Counted from the stretch's first letter, positions 24,772 to 34,998 are shown. The stretch is 64,000 bases of DNA from Smithella sp. (GCA_012510495.1 JAAZHX010000109.1:62001-126000), one strand, 5' to 3'. Program-made: numbers and translations. The notes: a model not told the origin generated them from the sequence alone.

Positions 24772-25032
24772 TTAATCGGGAATCACTTTAAAAACTTCAT
24801 CTCCGGGTCGCACGCGATCCGAGACCTTCAGGCCGATGGAATCGCCCGCCACGGCTTTCTGCACCGGCTTGTTATCCACTTCCATGGACTGAATCACGTC
24901 GGTAAATTCCGTTGTGTGGCCGGAAAATTTGATGCTGTCGCCAATCGACAATTCGCCCTCCGAAAGATGAACCGCCGCCACCGAAGGCTTCGCAAAAAAC
25001 TTGAGCACTTCGCCGATCTTTTTTTCTGCCAT
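24772..25032 (-). CDS. Translation elongation factor-like (EF-Tu domain 2-like) mini-protein
   Basis: 86 residues from the ATG at 25032, which follows AAAGGAGGAG; the track start at 25083 is too early. The whole protein resembles a single EF-Tu domain 2 barrel: GEVLKFFAKPSVAAVHLSEGELSIGDSIKFSG, then DNKPVQKAVAGDSIGLKVSDRVRPGDEVFKV. It has no GTPase domain. Free-standing proteins of this kind occur in anaerobes and archaea; their function is unknown. It lies just beyond the terminator of the ribosomal cluster. Confidence 0.78.
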   Translation of the reverse strand: MAEKKIGEVLKFFAKPSVAAVHLSEGELSIGDSIKFSGHTTEFTDVIQSMEVDNKPVQKAVAGDSIGLKVSDRVRPGDEVFKVIPD

Positions 25033-25094
25033 TACGACTCCTCCTTTGCGATAGTGGTCAATCAATACCTTGATTGATTTCAAAAAACAACCAC

Positions 25095-25121
25095 AAAAAA
25101 AGGCAGGGGGCGCGCCCTGCC
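25095..25121 (-). terminator. Rho-independent terminator of the ribosomal super-cluster
   Basis: On the minus strand GGCAGGG (25121-25115) pairs with CCCTGCC (25108-25102) and is followed directly by seven T (25101-25095). It lies 23 nt after the rplQ stop, ending the alpha operon. Confidence 0.85.
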
Positions 25122-25143
25122 TTTGATGATCTGATTTTATTGG

Positions 25144-25551
25144 CTATTCGGCCTTTTTCTCCTTCTTCTTCGGCTTTGCCTTCTCTTTCCTGCTCCCATC
25201 CGGAATATATTCCAGAATAGAAACCGGCGCGTTGTCGCCAAAACGGTAGCCGACTTTGACGATCCGGGTGTAGCCGCCCGCGCGATTGCGGAAGCGTTCG
25301 GCCAGCTCGCCGAAAAGCTTGGCGACCATCTCTTTGTCCCGAACCACCGACAGCGCCTGCCGGCGCGCATGCAGATCGCCTCTTTTCCCCAGCGTAATCA
25401 TTCGATCCGCCAGTTTGCGCACTTCCTTGGCTGTCGCATCGGTTGTCCGGATGCTTTCATGTTTGATGATCGATGTCACCATATTGCGAAACATGGCTTC
25501 CCGATGGCTGGATGTTCGTCCCAGTTTTCTGCCCGCCTTACCGTGATACAT
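25144..25551 (-). CDS. rplQ: 50S ribosomal protein L17
   Basis: 135 residues starting [24 protein letters not shown], the invariant L17 start, with [21 protein letters not shown] following. The core ends near residue 117 (VSILEYI); the tail is Lys/Glu-rich ([14 protein letters not shown]), as in many relatives. Last gene of the alpha operon, downstream of rpoA and followed by a terminator. Confidence 0.97.
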   Translation of the reverse strand: MYHGKAGRKLGRTSSHREAMFRNMVTSIIKHESIRTTDATAKEVRKLADRMITLGKRGDLHARRQALSVVRDKEMVAKLFGELAERFRNRAGGYTRIVKVGYRFGDNAPVSILEYIPDGSRKEKAKPKKKEKKAE

Positions 25552-25638
25552 GGCTACATTATCCTTTCCTGACCGTCTTCCAATGATTTATCCAACGCCA
25601 TCTTTCGCCGCCGGCTGGGTTCCGGTCGCTTTGCTTTT

Positions 25639-26613
25639 TTAAGCATTTTCCTCCGACTTCATGCCAAAAACCAAGCCGTATTCGTTGAGAATATCCTTGA
25701 TTTCACTTAAGGACTTGCGTCCGAAATTCTTGGTTTTAAGCATTTCCGCTTCGGTCCTCTGGACCAGCTCCCCGATCGTGTTGATGCCCGCGTTTTTCAG
25801 GCAGTTGGCCGAACGAACGGAAAGCTCCAGATCTTCAACCGAGCGCATGAGAATTTCATTGATGTCGCCTTTTCCGTCCTCATCCTGCTCCGGAGCGATA
25901 TCTTCTTCGACTTCCTCAAAATTGATAAACACATCCAGCTGCTGTTTGAGGATCTTGGCCGAATAAGCGATGGCGTCGGCCGGATTCAGGCTTCCGTCCG
26001 TCCAAACCTCCAGCACCAGTTTGTCGTAATCCGTAATCTGACCGACGCGGGCGTGTGACACCACATAGTTGACTTTTCGGATCGGCGAAAAGACGGCGTC
26101 TACATTGATGGTTCCTTCCGGCTGATCGGGTTCCATCTCTTTTTTCGCAGCGATGTATCCCTTGCCCATTTTCACGACCATTTCCGCTTTCAGCGAACCG
26201 TCGCCGGACAGCGTGGCGATGTAATGGTCGGGATTCAACACATCAATCGTTCCGTCGGTAATAATATCGGCGGCCGTAATCACGGCGGCGCCGGTCACGT
26301 TGAGTTTTACGACTTTCGTGTCCGCCGCGCCCAGTTTGAAACGGACGCCTTTCAGATTCAAGATCACGTCCGTGATGTCTTCCTTGACACCGGGGATTGT
26401 GGAAAACTCGTGCAAAACACCGTCGATTTTAACGGAAGTAATGGCCGCTCCCTGGATGGACGACAACAAAACCCTTCTCAACGCGTTTCCCAGTGTTATG
26501 CCAAACCCTCTTTCCAGAGGTTGAATGGTAAATTCTCCGTAGATCCGTGTATGCGTGGTTTCATCGACATCTACACGCTTGGGACGAATTAAACTCGACC
26601 AGTTTCTCTGCAT
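25639..26613 (-). CDS. rpoA: DNA-directed RNA polymerase subunit alpha
   Basis: 324 residues. The N-terminal dimerisation domain contains [22 protein letters not shown]; the C-terminal DNA- and activator-binding domain contains [21 protein letters not shown] and [13 protein letters not shown] short acidic linker ([11 protein letters not shown]) joins them. The ATG at 26613 is preferred over a GTG four codons earlier because AAGGGTGG lies at the right distance. Position between rpsD and rplQ is the classic alpha-operon order. Confidence 0.97.
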   Translation of the reverse strand: MQRNWSSLIRPKRVDVDETTHTRIYGEFTIQPLERGFGITLGNALRRVLLSSIQGAAITSVKIDGVLHEFSTIPGVKEDITDVILNLKGVRFKLGAADTKVVKLNVTGAAVITAADIITDGTIDVLNPDHYIATLSGDGSLKAEMVVKMGKGYIAAKKEMEPDQPEGTINVDAVFSPIRKVNYVVSHARVGQITDYDKLVLEVWTDGSLNPADAIAYSAKILKQQLDVFINFEEVEEDIAPEQDEDGKGDINEILMRSVEDLELSVRSANCLKNAGINTIGELVQRTEAEMLKTKNFGRKSLSEIKDILNEYGLVFGMKSEENA

Positions 26614-26657
26614 AATCAAACCCACCCTTAAGCTGGTTCATTCAATATGTTGGTTGC

Positions 26658-27287
26658 TTACTTGGAGTAAAGTTCCACGACAAGCTGTTCCTGCATCGGC
26701 ATCGTCAGATCTTCGCGAACCGGGAGCATCGTGACGGTCGCTTTAAAGTGATCTTTATCCAATCCCAGCCAATGCGGCACACCGCGCCGGGCAACGGTTT
26801 CCATGGCTTCCAGAATCCGGCTGATCTTCCGGGAGCCTTCTTTAATCGTAACTTCATCGCCTGCCTTGAGCAGGTACGACGGGATGTTGACGGCTTTGCC
26901 GTTCACCAGAAAATGACCGTGGCTGATCAGCTGCCGCGCCTCGATTCGTGAATTGGCAAACCCCAGGCGGAAAACCATGTTGTCCAGCCTGCGCTCCAGA
27001 AGGACCAGCAAATTGGTGCCGGTAATACCCTTCTGGCGATCCGCCTTTTCATAGTATCCGTGGAACTGCTTCTCCAGAAGTCCGTACATTCTTTTGAGCT
27101 TCTGCTTTTCGCGCAGCTGGGTGCCGTAGTCCGACTGCTGTCTCTTGTGGGACTGACCGTGGTCTCCCGGCGCGTAGCCTCTTCGTTCAAAAGAACATTT
27201 TTCTGAATAACACCGGTCGCCCTTCAAAAAAAGCTTTACGCCTTCCCGACGGCACAAACGACATGAGGAATCCGTATATCTTGCCAA
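26658..27287 (-). CDS. rpsD: 30S ribosomal protein S4
   Basis: 209 residues. The N-terminus has four cysteines ([18 protein letters not shown] ... C) that form the zinc site of the C+ form of S4. The S4 RNA-binding domain follows ([24 protein letters not shown]). S4 nucleates 30S assembly and represses the alpha operon in many bacteria; no leader was identified here. Confidence 0.97.
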   Translation of the reverse strand: MARYTDSSCRLCRREGVKLFLKGDRCYSEKCSFERRGYAPGDHGQSHKRQQSDYGTQLREKQKLKRMYGLLEKQFHGYYEKADRQKGITGTNLLVLLERRLDNMVFRLGFANSRIEARQLISHGHFLVNGKAVNIPSYLLKAGDEVTIKEGSRKISRILEAMETVARRGVPHWLGLDKDHFKATVTMLPVREDLTMPMQEQLVVELYSK

Positions 27288-27336
27288 AAAAAGCCTCCCT
27301 TGTACTCTTTCTCAAGTATCCTTGGAATATTTTATA

Positions 27337-27729
27337 TTACACGCGGCGCCGCTTCGGCGGCCTGCAGCCATTGTGCGGGACAGGCGTAACGTCGCGTATC
27401 ATTGTAATGGTCAATCCGGCCAGCTGCAGAGACCTAAGCGCCGATTCCCGTCCGGCGCCCGGACCCTTGATATAAACCTGGACGCGACGCATGCCCTGAT
27501 CCCTGGCTTTGCGCACCGCGTCTTCCGCAGCCATCTGCGCGGCGAAAGGCGTGCTCTTGCGCGAGCCCTTGAATCCCTGCAAACCAGCGGACGACCAGGA
27601 GATCACGTTGCCCAACATGTCCGTAATCGTAATAATCGTGTTATTGAAAGTGGATTGAATATGTGCAACCCCTTCCGTAATATTTTTCTTTTCTTTTTTC
27701 TTGCCTGTTTTCCTGACTGTTTTCGCCAT
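27337..27729 (-). CDS. rpsK: 30S ribosomal protein S11
   Basis: 130 residues. The core contains [16 protein letters not shown] and [14 protein letters not shown], and the end is [19 protein letters not shown], diagnostic of S11 (platform of the 30S subunit). It lies 27 nt after rpsM. The N-terminus is basic ([13 protein letters not shown]). Confidence 0.97.
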   Translation of the reverse strand: MAKTVRKTGKKKEKKNITEGVAHIQSTFNNTIITITDMLGNVISWSSAGLQGFKGSRKSTPFAAQMAAEDAVRKARDQGMRRVQVYIKGPGAGRESALRSLQLAGLTITMIRDVTPVPHNGCRPPKRRRV

Positions 27730-27756
27730 TTTCCCTCCGGTCGAAAATGTTTTCAG

Positions 27757-28125
27757 CTATTTTTTCTTGCCCGCGATTGCCCGTCTCGGACCTTTTCTCG
27801 TTCGTCCGTTGGTATGCGTTCTCTGCCCCCGAACCGGCAGCCCTTTGCGATGACGCAGGCCGCGGTAAGCGCCGATGTCCATCAGGCGCTTGATCGACAT
27901 GGAAACCTCGCGGCGCATATCCCCTTCGACCTTCCCCTCCTTGTCGATAATACTTCGAATGGCCGAAATTTCGGAGTCCGCCAGCTGGTCGGTCTTGGTG
28001 TCCGGACTGACGCCCGATTCTTTCAGAATCTGCATCGCCCGGGTTTTGCCGATGCCGTAAATGTACGTTAAGGCAACTTCCATTCTCTTGTTTTTCGGTA
28101 AATCAACACCTGAAATTCGTGCCAC
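27757..28125 (-). CDS. rpsM: 30S ribosomal protein S13
   Basis: 122 residues. [24 protein letters not shown] at the start and [19 protein letters not shown] near the end are invariant S13 segments (30S head, contacts P-site tRNA and the inter-subunit bridge). Lys/Arg-rich C-terminal tail. First ribosomal gene of the alpha-operon part, just after rpmJ. Confidence 0.97.
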   Translation of the reverse strand: MARISGVDLPKNKRMEVALTYIYGIGKTRAMQILKESGVSPDTKTDQLADSEISAIRSIIDKEGKVEGDMRREVSMSIKRLMDIGAYRGLRHRKGLPVRGQRTHTNGRTRKGPRRAIAGKKK

Positions 28126-28150
28126 CTATAACCTCCTGAAATGATAGATC

Positions 28151-28264
28151 CTAGCCCTGGCGCTGCTTATGTTTGGGGTTTTCACAAATCACGCGCAAAA
28201 CACCCTTGCGTTTGACAATCTTGCACTTCTCGCATATCTTTTTCACTGACGATCGCACTTTCAC
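28151..28264 (-). CDS. rpmJ: 50S ribosomal protein L36
   Basis: 37 residues, too short for the ORF track. Reading the minus strand from a GTG at 28264 gives [20 protein letters not shown], then [17 protein letters not shown]. Zinc ligands C, C, C and H show the C+ form. AAGGAG lies about 9 nt before the GTG. It sits between infA and rpsM, the normal bacterial position. Confidence 0.95.
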   Translation of the reverse strand: MKVRSSVKKICEKCKIVKRKGVLRVICENPKHKQRQG

Positions 28265-28298
28265 GACTCCCGCTCCTTCTTCCCGACAAATGATGCCT

Positions 28299-28517
28299 TT
28301 ACTTCGTTCTGTACGTGATCCGGCCCCGGGTCAGATCATAAGGAGAAAGCTCCACCGTGACTTTGTCCCCGGGCAATATTTTGATAAAATGCATGCGCAT
28401 TTTGCCGGATATGTGCGCCAGAACCTTATGTCCGTTTTCCAGCTCCACCCGAAACATGGCATTCGGCAATGGTTCCAGAACCCGGCCTTCAACTTCTATT
28501 GCTTCCTCTTTGGCCAT
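28299..28517 (-). CDS. infA: Translation initiation factor IF-1
   Basis: 72 residues with the single OB fold of IF-1: [37 protein letters not shown] and [19 protein letters not shown]. It binds the 30S A site during initiation. Placed between map and rpmJ as in many bacteria. Confidence 0.97.
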   Translation of the reverse strand: MAKEEAIEVEGRVLEPLPNAMFRVELENGHKVLAHISGKMRMHFIKILPGDKVTVELSPYDLTRGRITYRTK

Positions 28518-28549
28518 ACATTTTTCAACCGCCGGTTAAATAAAAATAA

Positions 28550-29299
28550 TTAATTCAGTCTGCTCAGTATCTCCGGTCCGTTGTCCGTAATGGCCACGGA
28601 ATGCTCGAAATGGGCAGACAAGCTGCCATCCTCCGTAATCACCGTCCATCCGTCCCGCAAAATCTTTACCCGATACCCGCCCGCGTTGACCATCGGCTCG
28701 ATGGCGAGAACCATTCCCGTCTGCAGCTCGATTCCCCGTCCTTTTTTCCCGAAATTCGGAATCTGGGGGTCTTCGTGCATATTTCTGCCGATGCCGTGTC
28801 CGACAAAATCCCGAACAACCGAATATCCGGCGGATTCCGCCGTTGTCTGAACCGCCGCCGAGATATCTCCAAGGCGGTTTCCGGCACAGGCCTGGTCAAT
28901 CGCCGCGTATAAACTCCGTTCGGTTACCCGCATCAACCGCGCCGCCTCTTCGCTCACCCTGCCTACGGGAAGCGTAATCGCCGCATCCCCGTAAAAGCCC
29001 TGATAATAAACGCCAAAGTCCAATCCGATAATGTCGCCTTCTTTCAAGACCCGGTTAGACGGCATTCCGTGAACAACTTCTTCGTTGACCGACGCGCACA
29101 GGGAATACGGATATCCCCGATACCCCTTGAATGCCGGTTTGGCACCCCGCTTCTGCGCAGTTTCTTCGGCAATTTTGTCCAATTCCCGGGTAGTCACGCC
29201 CGGCTTTATTCTTTCCCGAAGGACGTTCAGGGTTTCCGCTACAATCCGGCTGCTCGCTTGGACCTTGTCGATCTCATCCGGCTGCTTCAGAATGACCAT
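28550..29299 (-). CDS. map: Methionine aminopeptidase, type I
   Basis: 249 residues. The five metal ligands are visible: Asp in GLDFGVY, Asp in YGDAAIT, His in FVGHGIGRNMHEDP, Glu in LAIEPMV and Glu in HFEHSVAI; the substrate His is in VVHGMPS. It removes the initiator Met from new proteins. It follows secY by 23 nt; the adk gene often found between them is missing. Confidence 0.96.
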   Translation of the reverse strand: MVILKQPDEIDKVQASSRIVAETLNVLRERIKPGVTTRELDKIAEETAQKRGAKPAFKGYRGYPYSLCASVNEEVVHGMPSNRVLKEGDIIGLDFGVYYQGFYGDAAITLPVGRVSEEAARLMRVTERSLYAAIDQACAGNRLGDISAAVQTTAESAGYSVVRDFVGHGIGRNMHEDPQIPNFGKKGRGIELQTGMVLAIEPMVNAGGYRVKILRDGWTVITEDGSLSAHFEHSVAITDNGPEILSRLN

Positions 29300-29322
29300 G
29301 AGCTCCTGCTTTCAATGTCCGC

Positions 29323-30630
29323 CTACCGTCTGCGCGCCATGTGTCCTTTTTTCATGAACCCTTCATACTGGCGGGTCAGCAAATGCGATTCGATCTGACT
29401 TGCCGTGTCCATGGCCACGCCGACGACAATCAACAAAGAGGTGCCGCCGAAATAGAAAGGCGTGTTCAGCTGAGAGATCAGCACACTGGGCAGCACGCAG
29501 ATGATGGAAACATAAACCGCCCCGCTGAAGGTAAGCCTTTCCAGAATTTCTTCGATAAATTCGGCGGTTTTCTTTCCCGGACGGATTCCCGGAACATACC
29601 CGCCGAATTTTTTCATGTTTTCCGCCATATCGTCCGGTTTGATCGTCACGGCCGTGTAAAAGAAACAGAAGAAGAAAATCAACCCGACAAAAAGGATTTC
29701 ATAGCCGAATCTCCCGGGCATCAGGTAACCCGAAATTGTTTTCATCAGACCGGCCGGCGCAAAGTTGGCGATGGTCGCCGGAAACATAATCACCGACGAC
29801 GCAAAGATCGGCGGAATGACGCCCGCGGAATTGATTTTCAGCGGCAGGTGGGTTGTCTGTCCGCCGTACATCTTCCGGCCCACAATTCTCTTGGCGTACT
29901 GGACCGGAATGCGTCTTTGCGCGGCTTCCACGTAAACAATCGCTCCGATCACGGCGATCATGAACAGCACCAGCAGCACCAGCAGGAGAAAATGCAGTTC
30001 ACCGGACGAATACAGGCGCCAGGTATTGCTGACGGCCCCGGGCAGATTGCAGATAATGCCGGCAAAAATAATCAGCGAAATGCCGTTGCCGATCCCCTTT
30101 TCCGTAATGGTCTCTCCCAGCCACATCAGAAACGACGTTCCGGACGTCAGGGTTATAATTGTCATCAGGAGAAACCCCCAGCCGGCATGAAGCACAATAG
30201 GGGCGCCCGTCGGGCTGGCCATATGCTGCAATCCCCAGGCGATGCCGAATCCCTGAATGATGCTCAGCCCCACTGTGCCGTAGCGGGTGTACTGGGTGAT
30301 TTTACGACGGCCGTTTTCACCCTCCTTGGAGAGTTTTTCCAAGTGCGGGATGGCCACCGTCAGCAAGTTAATGATAATGGACGAGGTAATATAGGGCATG
30401 ATCCCCAGAGCAAAAATGGAAAAAGTGCTCAACGCGCCGCCGGCAAACAAATCCATCAATCCCAGCATGGACCCGCGCGCCTGCTCGAAAAAAGCCAAAA
30501 GCGCCGTATTGTCGATGCCGGGCGTCGGAATAAAGACGCCGACGCGGTACACCGCCAGAAGAAGAAGCGTAAACAGAATTCTTCTCTGCAGTTCGGGTAT
30601 TTTGGAAACGCCGCCCAGTCCCTCTAACAA
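29323..30630 (-). CDS. secY: Protein translocase subunit SecY
   Basis: 435 residues with ten hydrophobic segments. The start MLEGLGGVSKIPELQRRILFTLLLLAVYRVG matches the SecY plug-side N-terminus, and later GIRPGKKTAEFIEEIL forms the conserved cytoplasmic loop. The initiation codon is TTG, two bases after the rplO stop, with GAGG about 9 nt upstream. SecE, its partner, is encoded at 53.3 kb in the same super-cluster. Confidence 0.96.
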   Translation of the reverse strand: MLEGLGGVSKIPELQRRILFTLLLLAVYRVGVFIPTPGIDNTALLAFFEQARGSMLGLMDLFAGGALSTFSIFALGIMPYITSSIIINLLTVAIPHLEKLSKEGENGRRKITQYTRYGTVGLSIIQGFGIAWGLQHMASPTGAPIVLHAGWGFLLMTIITLTSGTSFLMWLGETITEKGIGNGISLIIFAGIICNLPGAVSNTWRLYSSGELHFLLLVLLVLFMIAVIGAIVYVEAAQRRIPVQYAKRIVGRKMYGGQTTHLPLKINSAGVIPPIFASSVIMFPATIANFAPAGLMKTISGYLMPGRFGYEILFVGLIFFFCFFYTAVTIKPDDMAENMKKFGGYVPGIRPGKKTAEFIEEILERLTFSGAVYVSIICVLPSVLISQLNTPFYFGGTSLLIVVGVAMDTASQIESHLLTRQYEGFMKKGHMARRR

Positions 30631-30631
30631 A

Positions 30632-31078
30632 TCAGATTACCTCTTCAATCGATCCGCCCGCCGCGGTGATTTTGGCTTTCGCGGCCGCGCTGATTTTTGC
30701 CATTTTCACAGTCACGGGAAAATCGATGTTTCCCTTGGCCAAAAGCTTGATTCCGGCGCTCTTTTTCTTGACCAGGCCGCTTTTCAGAATGGCCTCTTCA
30801 TCAATCACGGCGCCCTTCTCAAACTTGCGGCACAAATCCATGACGTTCACGCCGACATAGCTTTCCCGGAAGGGATTACGGAAGCCTCTCTTCGGAAGCC
30901 TGCGGGACATGGGCATCTGACCGCCTTCAAATCCATCCCGCACATGGCCTCCGGAGCGGGATTTCTGTCCCTTGTGTCCTTTACCGGACGTCCCCCCGAG
31001 GCCGGACGCGTCGCCGCGACCGACTCTTTTTCTCTTTTTGGTTGCCCCCAGGGGCGCTTTCAGAGAGCTTAAATCCAT
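30632..31078 (-). CDS. rplO: 50S ribosomal protein L15
   Basis: 148 residues. [28 protein letters not shown] is the glycine-rich N-terminal extension of L15 that reaches into 23S rRNA, followed by [15 protein letters not shown]. Directly precedes secY, the usual spc-operon order. Confidence 0.97.
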   Translation of the reverse strand: MDLSSLKAPLGATKKRKRVGRGDASGLGGTSGKGHKGQKSRSGGHVRDGFEGGQMPMSRRLPKRGFRNPFRESYVGVNVMDLCRKFEKGAVIDEEAILKSGLVKKKSAGIKLLAKGNIDFPVTVKMAKISAAAKAKITAAGGSIEEVI

Positions 31079-31082
31079 AGCC

Positions 31083-31271
31083 CTACTCCTTTGACTCTTC
31101 TACAGAAACCAGGTGGATGACTTTGTGAATCATACCACGAATCTCCGGGGTATCGGCCAGAGTCACGGTCTTGTTTACCTTGGTCAGCCCCAGGCCGCGC
31201 ATGATTTTTCTCTGCTTTTCCGGCCGTGCGATGACGCTTTTCACCATTTTCACTTTCAATATTTTAACCAC
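31083..31271 (-). CDS. rpmD: 50S ribosomal protein L30
   Basis: 62 residues: [20 protein letters not shown], then the L30 signature [24 protein letters not shown]. The start is GTG, with GAGGG about 10 nt upstream. Located between rpsE and rplO as usual. Confidence 0.95.
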   Translation of the reverse strand: MVKILKVKMVKSVIARPEKQRKIMRGLGLTKVNKTVTLADTPEIRGMIHKVIHLVSVEESKE

Positions 31272-31296
31272 TGTATCAACACCCTCGTCATATTCT

Positions 31297-31794
31297 TTAC
31301 TTGCCCCGCCGCGCGGAAATTTCCGCCGGATCCTTCAACTGACAAAGCCCGTCAACGGTCGCTTTGACCAGGTTGTGCGGATTATGCGAGCCCAGACATT
31401 TGGTCAGAATATTGTGAACGCCGGCCACTTCCAGAACGGCTCTCACCGCGCCGCCGGCAATCAATCCGGTCCCTTCCGACGCCGGTTTCAGCAGCACTTT
31501 TCCCGCGCCGAATTTTCCCAGAACCTCATAAGGAATCGTTTTGTTGGCCACCGCGACTTTGACCATGTTTTTCTTGGCCATTTCCATTCCCTTACGGATC
31601 GCCTCGGGAACTTCGTGGGCTTTTCCCAGTCCTGCGCCGACCATTCCCTGGCCGTCGCCGACCACCACGATCGCACTGAAACGAAAACGCCTTCCTCCCT
31701 TGACGACCTTTGCCGTGCGGTTAATGGCAATGACCCGGTCCAGGAGCTCCACTTCTTTCATGTCTCGTGTATCGATGGATTCTTCTCTGATCAT
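31297..31794 (-). CDS. rpsE: 30S ribosomal protein S5
   Basis: 165 residues. The double-stranded RNA-binding segment [23 protein letters not shown] and the [21 protein letters not shown] loop, important for decoding accuracy, are typical of S5. C-domain: [19 protein letters not shown]. Sits between rplR and rpmD. Confidence 0.97.
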   Translation of the reverse strand: MIREESIDTRDMKEVELLDRVIAINRTAKVVKGGRRFRFSAIVVVGDGQGMVGAGLGKAHEVPEAIRKGMEMAKKNMVKVAVANKTIPYEVLGKFGAGKVLLKPASEGTGLIAGGAVRAVLEVAGVHNILTKCLGSHNPHNLVKATVDGLCQLKDPAEISARRGK

Positions 31795-31815
31795 GAGTTC
31801 CGTTCACAAAAGTAA

Positions 31816-32181
31816 TTAAAATGTAAGGCCGCTTTCCCGCGCCGCATCGGCCAGGGCTTTTACGCGTCCATGATAGAGAAACCGTCCTCTGTCAAAAACG
31901 ATTTTCTCCACTCCCAGCGTCCGCAGGCGCGCCGCAATCAGCTTGCCCACCTCCCGGGCCACATCCACTTTCCTGATCCCCTTGTGCTTTCCGGCCAATT
32001 CCTTGCTCAGCGTGGAAGCCGTCGCAATCGTTGTGCCCTGCGCATCGTTGATCACTTGTGCATAAATGTGTTTGTCCGACCGGAAAACCGAAAGGCGGGG
32101 CCTTTCTGCGGTTCCCGTCAGTTTGCCCCTGACTCTCTTTTCCCTTTTCTTTCTTACTTTAAGCGTCTTTTTGGAAGCCAA
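31816..32181 (-). CDS. rplR: 50S ribosomal protein L18
   Basis: 121 residues. [23 protein letters not shown] followed by [44 protein letters not shown] identifies L18, which binds 5S rRNA with L5. The N-terminal 25 residues are strongly basic. Confidence 0.97.
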   Translation of the reverse strand: MASKKTLKVRKKREKRVRGKLTGTAERPRLSVFRSDKHIYAQVINDAQGTTIATASTLSKELAGKHKGIRKVDVAREVGKLIAARLRTLGVEKIVFDRGRFLYHGRVKALADAARESGLTF

Positions 32182-32217
32182 TGTTCCACCTCTTTTTTGC
32201 TGTGTTTCCCGAAACTA

Positions 32218-32760
32218 TTATTTGGCGCCGGCCGCCTTGCCGGCTTTCCGGCGAATATATTCTCCGGCGTATTTAATGCCCTTCCCCTTGTAAGGTTCCG
32301 GCTTCTTCAACGCGCGAATCTCCGACGCGACGCGGCCCACCAGCTCTTTGTCGATTCCGGAAACGACAAGGTTGACCTGCTTGTCGATCCTGACCTCAAT
32401 GCCTTTGGGAATGCCGTATTCGACCGGGCTGGAAAACCCGAGGATCAGTTTCAGATTCGAACCGGCGATTTCCGCGCGGTAACCGACGCCGGAAATTTCC
32501 AGCGCTTTCTCAAAACCGGCGCTGACGCCGGCCACCATGTTGTTGACCAGGCTACGGGCCAGGCCATGATAAGACCGGGCAAGGCGATCATCGGATTTTC
32601 TCTCAATGATCAGCTGATTTTCTTTTACCGCCATTGCAATGCCCTCCGGCAATGTTGACGACAAAGTCCCCTTGGGCCCCTCCACTTTGACGACATTTCC
32701 GCTCTGGCTGATCTTCACACTGCTCGGAAACGCAATTGGTTTTTTACCTACTCTCGACAT
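32218..32760 (-). CDS. rplF: 50S ribosomal protein L6
   Basis: 180 residues: MSRVGKKPIAFPSSVKI start and the C-terminal PYKGKGIKYAGEYIRRKAGKAAG, which is the conserved L6 C-terminal signature. Two repeated alpha/beta domains; located near the GTPase-associated centre of the 50S subunit. Confidence 0.97.
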   Translation of the reverse strand: MSRVGKKPIAFPSSVKISQSGNVVKVEGPKGTLSSTLPEGIAMAVKENQLIIERKSDDRLARSYHGLARSLVNNMVAGVSAGFEKALEISGVGYRAEIAGSNLKLILGFSSPVEYGIPKGIEVRIDKQVNLVVSGIDKELVGRVASEIRALKKPEPYKGKGIKYAGEYIRRKAGKAAGAK

Positions 32761-32795
32761 GAATCAGAACTCCCGTTTACCCCTCTGTATTGGAA

Positions 32796-33197
32796 CTACC
32801 AAACCTTGCAAAGCACTTCGCCGCCGACATTCGATTCTCTGGCTTCCTGGTCGGTCATGACGCCGCGGGACGTGGAAAGAATCGAAATGCCGAAGCCGTT
32901 GAGCACCTTGGGAATCTTGCCGGCCGAAACGTACACCCGGCGGCCGGGCTTGCTGACTCTTTGAAGATCGGTAATGACCGTATGTTTGGCGTCCGGATAT
33001 TTGAGCGTAATCTTGAGCATTACGCGGCCGTCTTCATCTTTGACCGTCTCATAATGATGGATATATCCGGCCACTTTCAGGACTCTGGCGATATTCATAT
33101 TCATCTGCGACATATAAACGCTGACATTCTTGAAACGGGCTTTATTCCCGTTACGTATCCGGGTCAGCATATCGGCAATAGGATCCGTCATCCCCAT
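32796..33197 (-). CDS. rpsH: 30S ribosomal protein S8
   Basis: 133 residues: DPIADMLTRIRNGNKARF start and the C-terminal GFGISILSTSRGVMTDQEARESNVGGEVLCKVW, both diagnostic. S8 binds the central domain of 16S rRNA and is the spc-operon repressor in E. coli; no S8 leader was looked for beyond inspection. Confidence 0.97.
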   Translation of the reverse strand: MGMTDPIADMLTRIRNGNKARFKNVSVYMSQMNMNIARVLKVAGYIHHYETVKDEDGRVMLKITLKYPDAKHTVITDLQRVSKPGRRVYVSAGKIPKVLNGFGISILSTSRGVMTDQEARESNVGGEVLCKVW

Positions 33198-33219
33198 GCT
33201 TATTCTCCTTACACAATGG

Positions 33220-33405
33220 TTACCAACTTGATTTGATCACGCCGGGAAGCTCACCCTGCAGGGACAGTTTCCTCAGGCAGATTCTGCACATTTCGAATTT
33301 TCTATAATACGCCCGGGGCCTGCCGCAAATCTGACAGCGATTGTATTCCCGAACCGCAAATTTCGGTTTTCTTTTTGCCTTTGCGATTAATGACTTTTTT
33401 GCCAC
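33220..33405 (-). CDS. rpsN: 30S ribosomal protein S14, type Z (zinc-binding)
   Basis: 61 residues. The short form with two CxxC pairs ([23 protein letters not shown]) binds zinc. The start [16 protein letters not shown] and end [10 protein letters not shown] are typical. Only this C+ paralogue is present in the window. Confidence 0.96.
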   Translation of the reverse strand: MAKKSLIAKAKRKPKFAVREYNRCQICGRPRAYYRKFEMCRICLRKLSLQGELPGVIKSSW

Positions 33406-33432
33406 GCTACAATTCCTCCGGAGCTTCCTGTT

Positions 33433-33972
33433 TTAATTCTTGAAGGGCACGCCCATCAGTTTCAGCAGAACGCGGGCTTCTTCGTCCGTCCGGGCCGACG
33501 TCACGATGGTAATATTCATCCCCTTGACCTTTTCGATTTTGTCATACTCGATTTCCGGAAAAATAATCTGCTCGTGCAGGCCGATGGAATAGTTGCCCCG
33601 GCCGTCAAAGGCGCTGGCCGATATCCCCCGGAAATCACGGACTTTCGGCAGGGCAACGTTCACCAGCCGATCGAAAAACTCGTACATCATGTCTTTTCTC
33701 AGCGTCACCGAGCAGCCGATCGGCATGCCCTGGCGGAGTTTGAAGGTCGCGATAGATTTCTTTGCTTTGGTGACCACCGGCCTCTGCCCCGTGATCATCG
33801 CCATTTCCTGTACGGCGCCGTCAATGATTTTCACGTTGGAGATGGCCTCGCCCAGACCCATATTGACAACGATCTTCTCCATTTTCGGAACCTGCATGGG
33901 ATTCTTGTAGTCGAATTCCCTGACCAGAGCCGGCACTACGGTTTTCAAATAATATTCCTTTAATCTTGCCAT
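33433..33972 (-). CDS. rplE: 50S ribosomal protein L5
   Basis: 179 residues: [46 protein letters not shown] and [16 protein letters not shown]-like segment (seen as [16 protein letters not shown]) are L5 signatures. Binds 5S rRNA and forms a bridge to the 30S head. Confidence 0.97.
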   Translation of the reverse strand: MARLKEYYLKTVVPALVREFDYKNPMQVPKMEKIVVNMGLGEAISNVKIIDGAVQEMAMITGQRPVVTKAKKSIATFKLRQGMPIGCSVTLRKDMMYEFFDRLVNVALPKVRDFRGISASAFDGRGNYSIGLHEQIIFPEIEYDKIEKVKGMNITIVTSARTDEEARVLLKLMGVPFKN

Positions 33973-33977
33973 TTTCC

Positions 33978-34301
33978 CTAACCCACATCGATGACGTCAT
34001 TGCATTTGCTGCAGATCCGAATTTTCTTGCCGTCCTCGAGAATGCGATTCCTAATCCGGGTCGCTTCCTTGCATTTGCCGCAAATGATGCTGACCTTGGA
34101 AACATTCACCGCCGCCTCTTTTTCCAGGACACCGCCCTTGCTTTTCTGATCAGGCCTTTTATGTCTCTTGATCACATTGATCTTTTCGACAATCACTTTA
34201 TTTTTGCCGGGGATGGCTTTCAGAATCTTGCCGGTTTTCCCTTTGTCCTTGCCGGACAGCACCTTCACCAAATCCCCTTTTTTCAATCTGCCTAAACTCA
34301 T
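33978..34301 (-). CDS. rplX: 50S ribosomal protein L24
   Basis: 107 residues from the ATG at 34301 (AGGAG upstream); the track starts five codons early. The KOW motif [22 protein letters not shown] is clear, followed by [17 protein letters not shown]. The C-terminal part has two CxxC pairs ([10 protein letters not shown] and CSKCNDVID), a zinc-knuckle form of L24 found in several anaerobic lineages but absent in E. coli. Confidence 0.95.
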   Translation of the reverse strand: MSLGRLKKGDLVKVLSGKDKGKTGKILKAIPGKNKVIVEKINVIKRHKRPDQKSKGGVLEKEAAVNVSKVSIICGKCKEATRIRNRILEDGKKIRICSKCNDVIDVG

Positions 34302-34323
34302 TTTTCTCCTCTTCAAGACCGGC

Positions 34324-34692
34324 TTACAGAACCTCTGGCGCCAGAGAGATGATTTTCATAAATTGTTTGGCTCTCAATTCGCGGGCGACCGGTCCAAAAA
34401 TTCTTGTGCCGATGGGCTCCATCTGATTGCTGATGAGAACGGCCGAATTGTCGTCAAACTTCAGATACGAGCCGTCCGAACGCCTCACTGCCTTTACGGT
34501 ACGAACGATGACGGCTTTCATCACATCGCCTTTTTTGACTTTGGAATTCGGGATAGCCTCTTTCACCGCCACGACAATGACATCCCCCAGAGAAGCGAAG
34601 CGCCGCTTCGATCCGCCAAGCACTTTAATACACGCGACCCGCTTGGCGCCGGAATTGTCGGCAACATTTAAAACGGTCTGCATCTGAATCAT
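34324..34692 (-). CDS. rplN: 50S ribosomal protein L14
   Basis: 122 residues: [27 protein letters not shown] start, [20 protein letters not shown], and the end [23 protein letters not shown] are invariant L14 features. Located between rpsQ and rplX as usual. Confidence 0.97.
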   Translation of the reverse strand: MIQMQTVLNVADNSGAKRVACIKVLGGSKRRFASLGDVIVVAVKEAIPNSKVKKGDVMKAVIVRTVKAVRRSDGSYLKFDDNSAVLISNQMEPIGTRIFGPVARELRAKQFMKIISLAPEVL

Positions 34693-34740
34693 AAATCAAC
34701 TCCACACTCACAACATGCCTGCTTGGGGCAAGCCATATTT

Positions 34741-34998
34741 CTATTTCGCTTTCTCCAGAACTTCCAGCATTCTCCAGCGCTTGTCGCGGCTGATCGGCCG
34801 CGACTCAATAATGACGACGGTGTCTCCGGTCCTGCACTGGTTTTGCTCATCATGGGCCTTGTATTTCACATGCCGGCGGACGTATTTGTGAAACACCGGG
34901 TGCTTCACCAGGCGTTCGGCTTTCACCACAATGGTCTTGTCCATTTTATCACTGACGACCACGCCCTTAATGGTGCGTTTGTTGCTCTTTTCAGCCAT
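34741..34998 (-). CDS. rpsQ: 30S ribosomal protein S17
   Basis: 85 residues with the OB-fold core [36 protein letters not shown] and the ending [22 protein letters not shown]. Starts one base after the rpmC stop. Confidence 0.97.
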   Translation of the reverse strand: MAEKSNKRTIKGVVVSDKMDKTIVVKAERLVKHPVFHKYVRRHVKYKAHDEQNQCRTGDTVVIIESRPISRDKRWRMLEVLEKAK

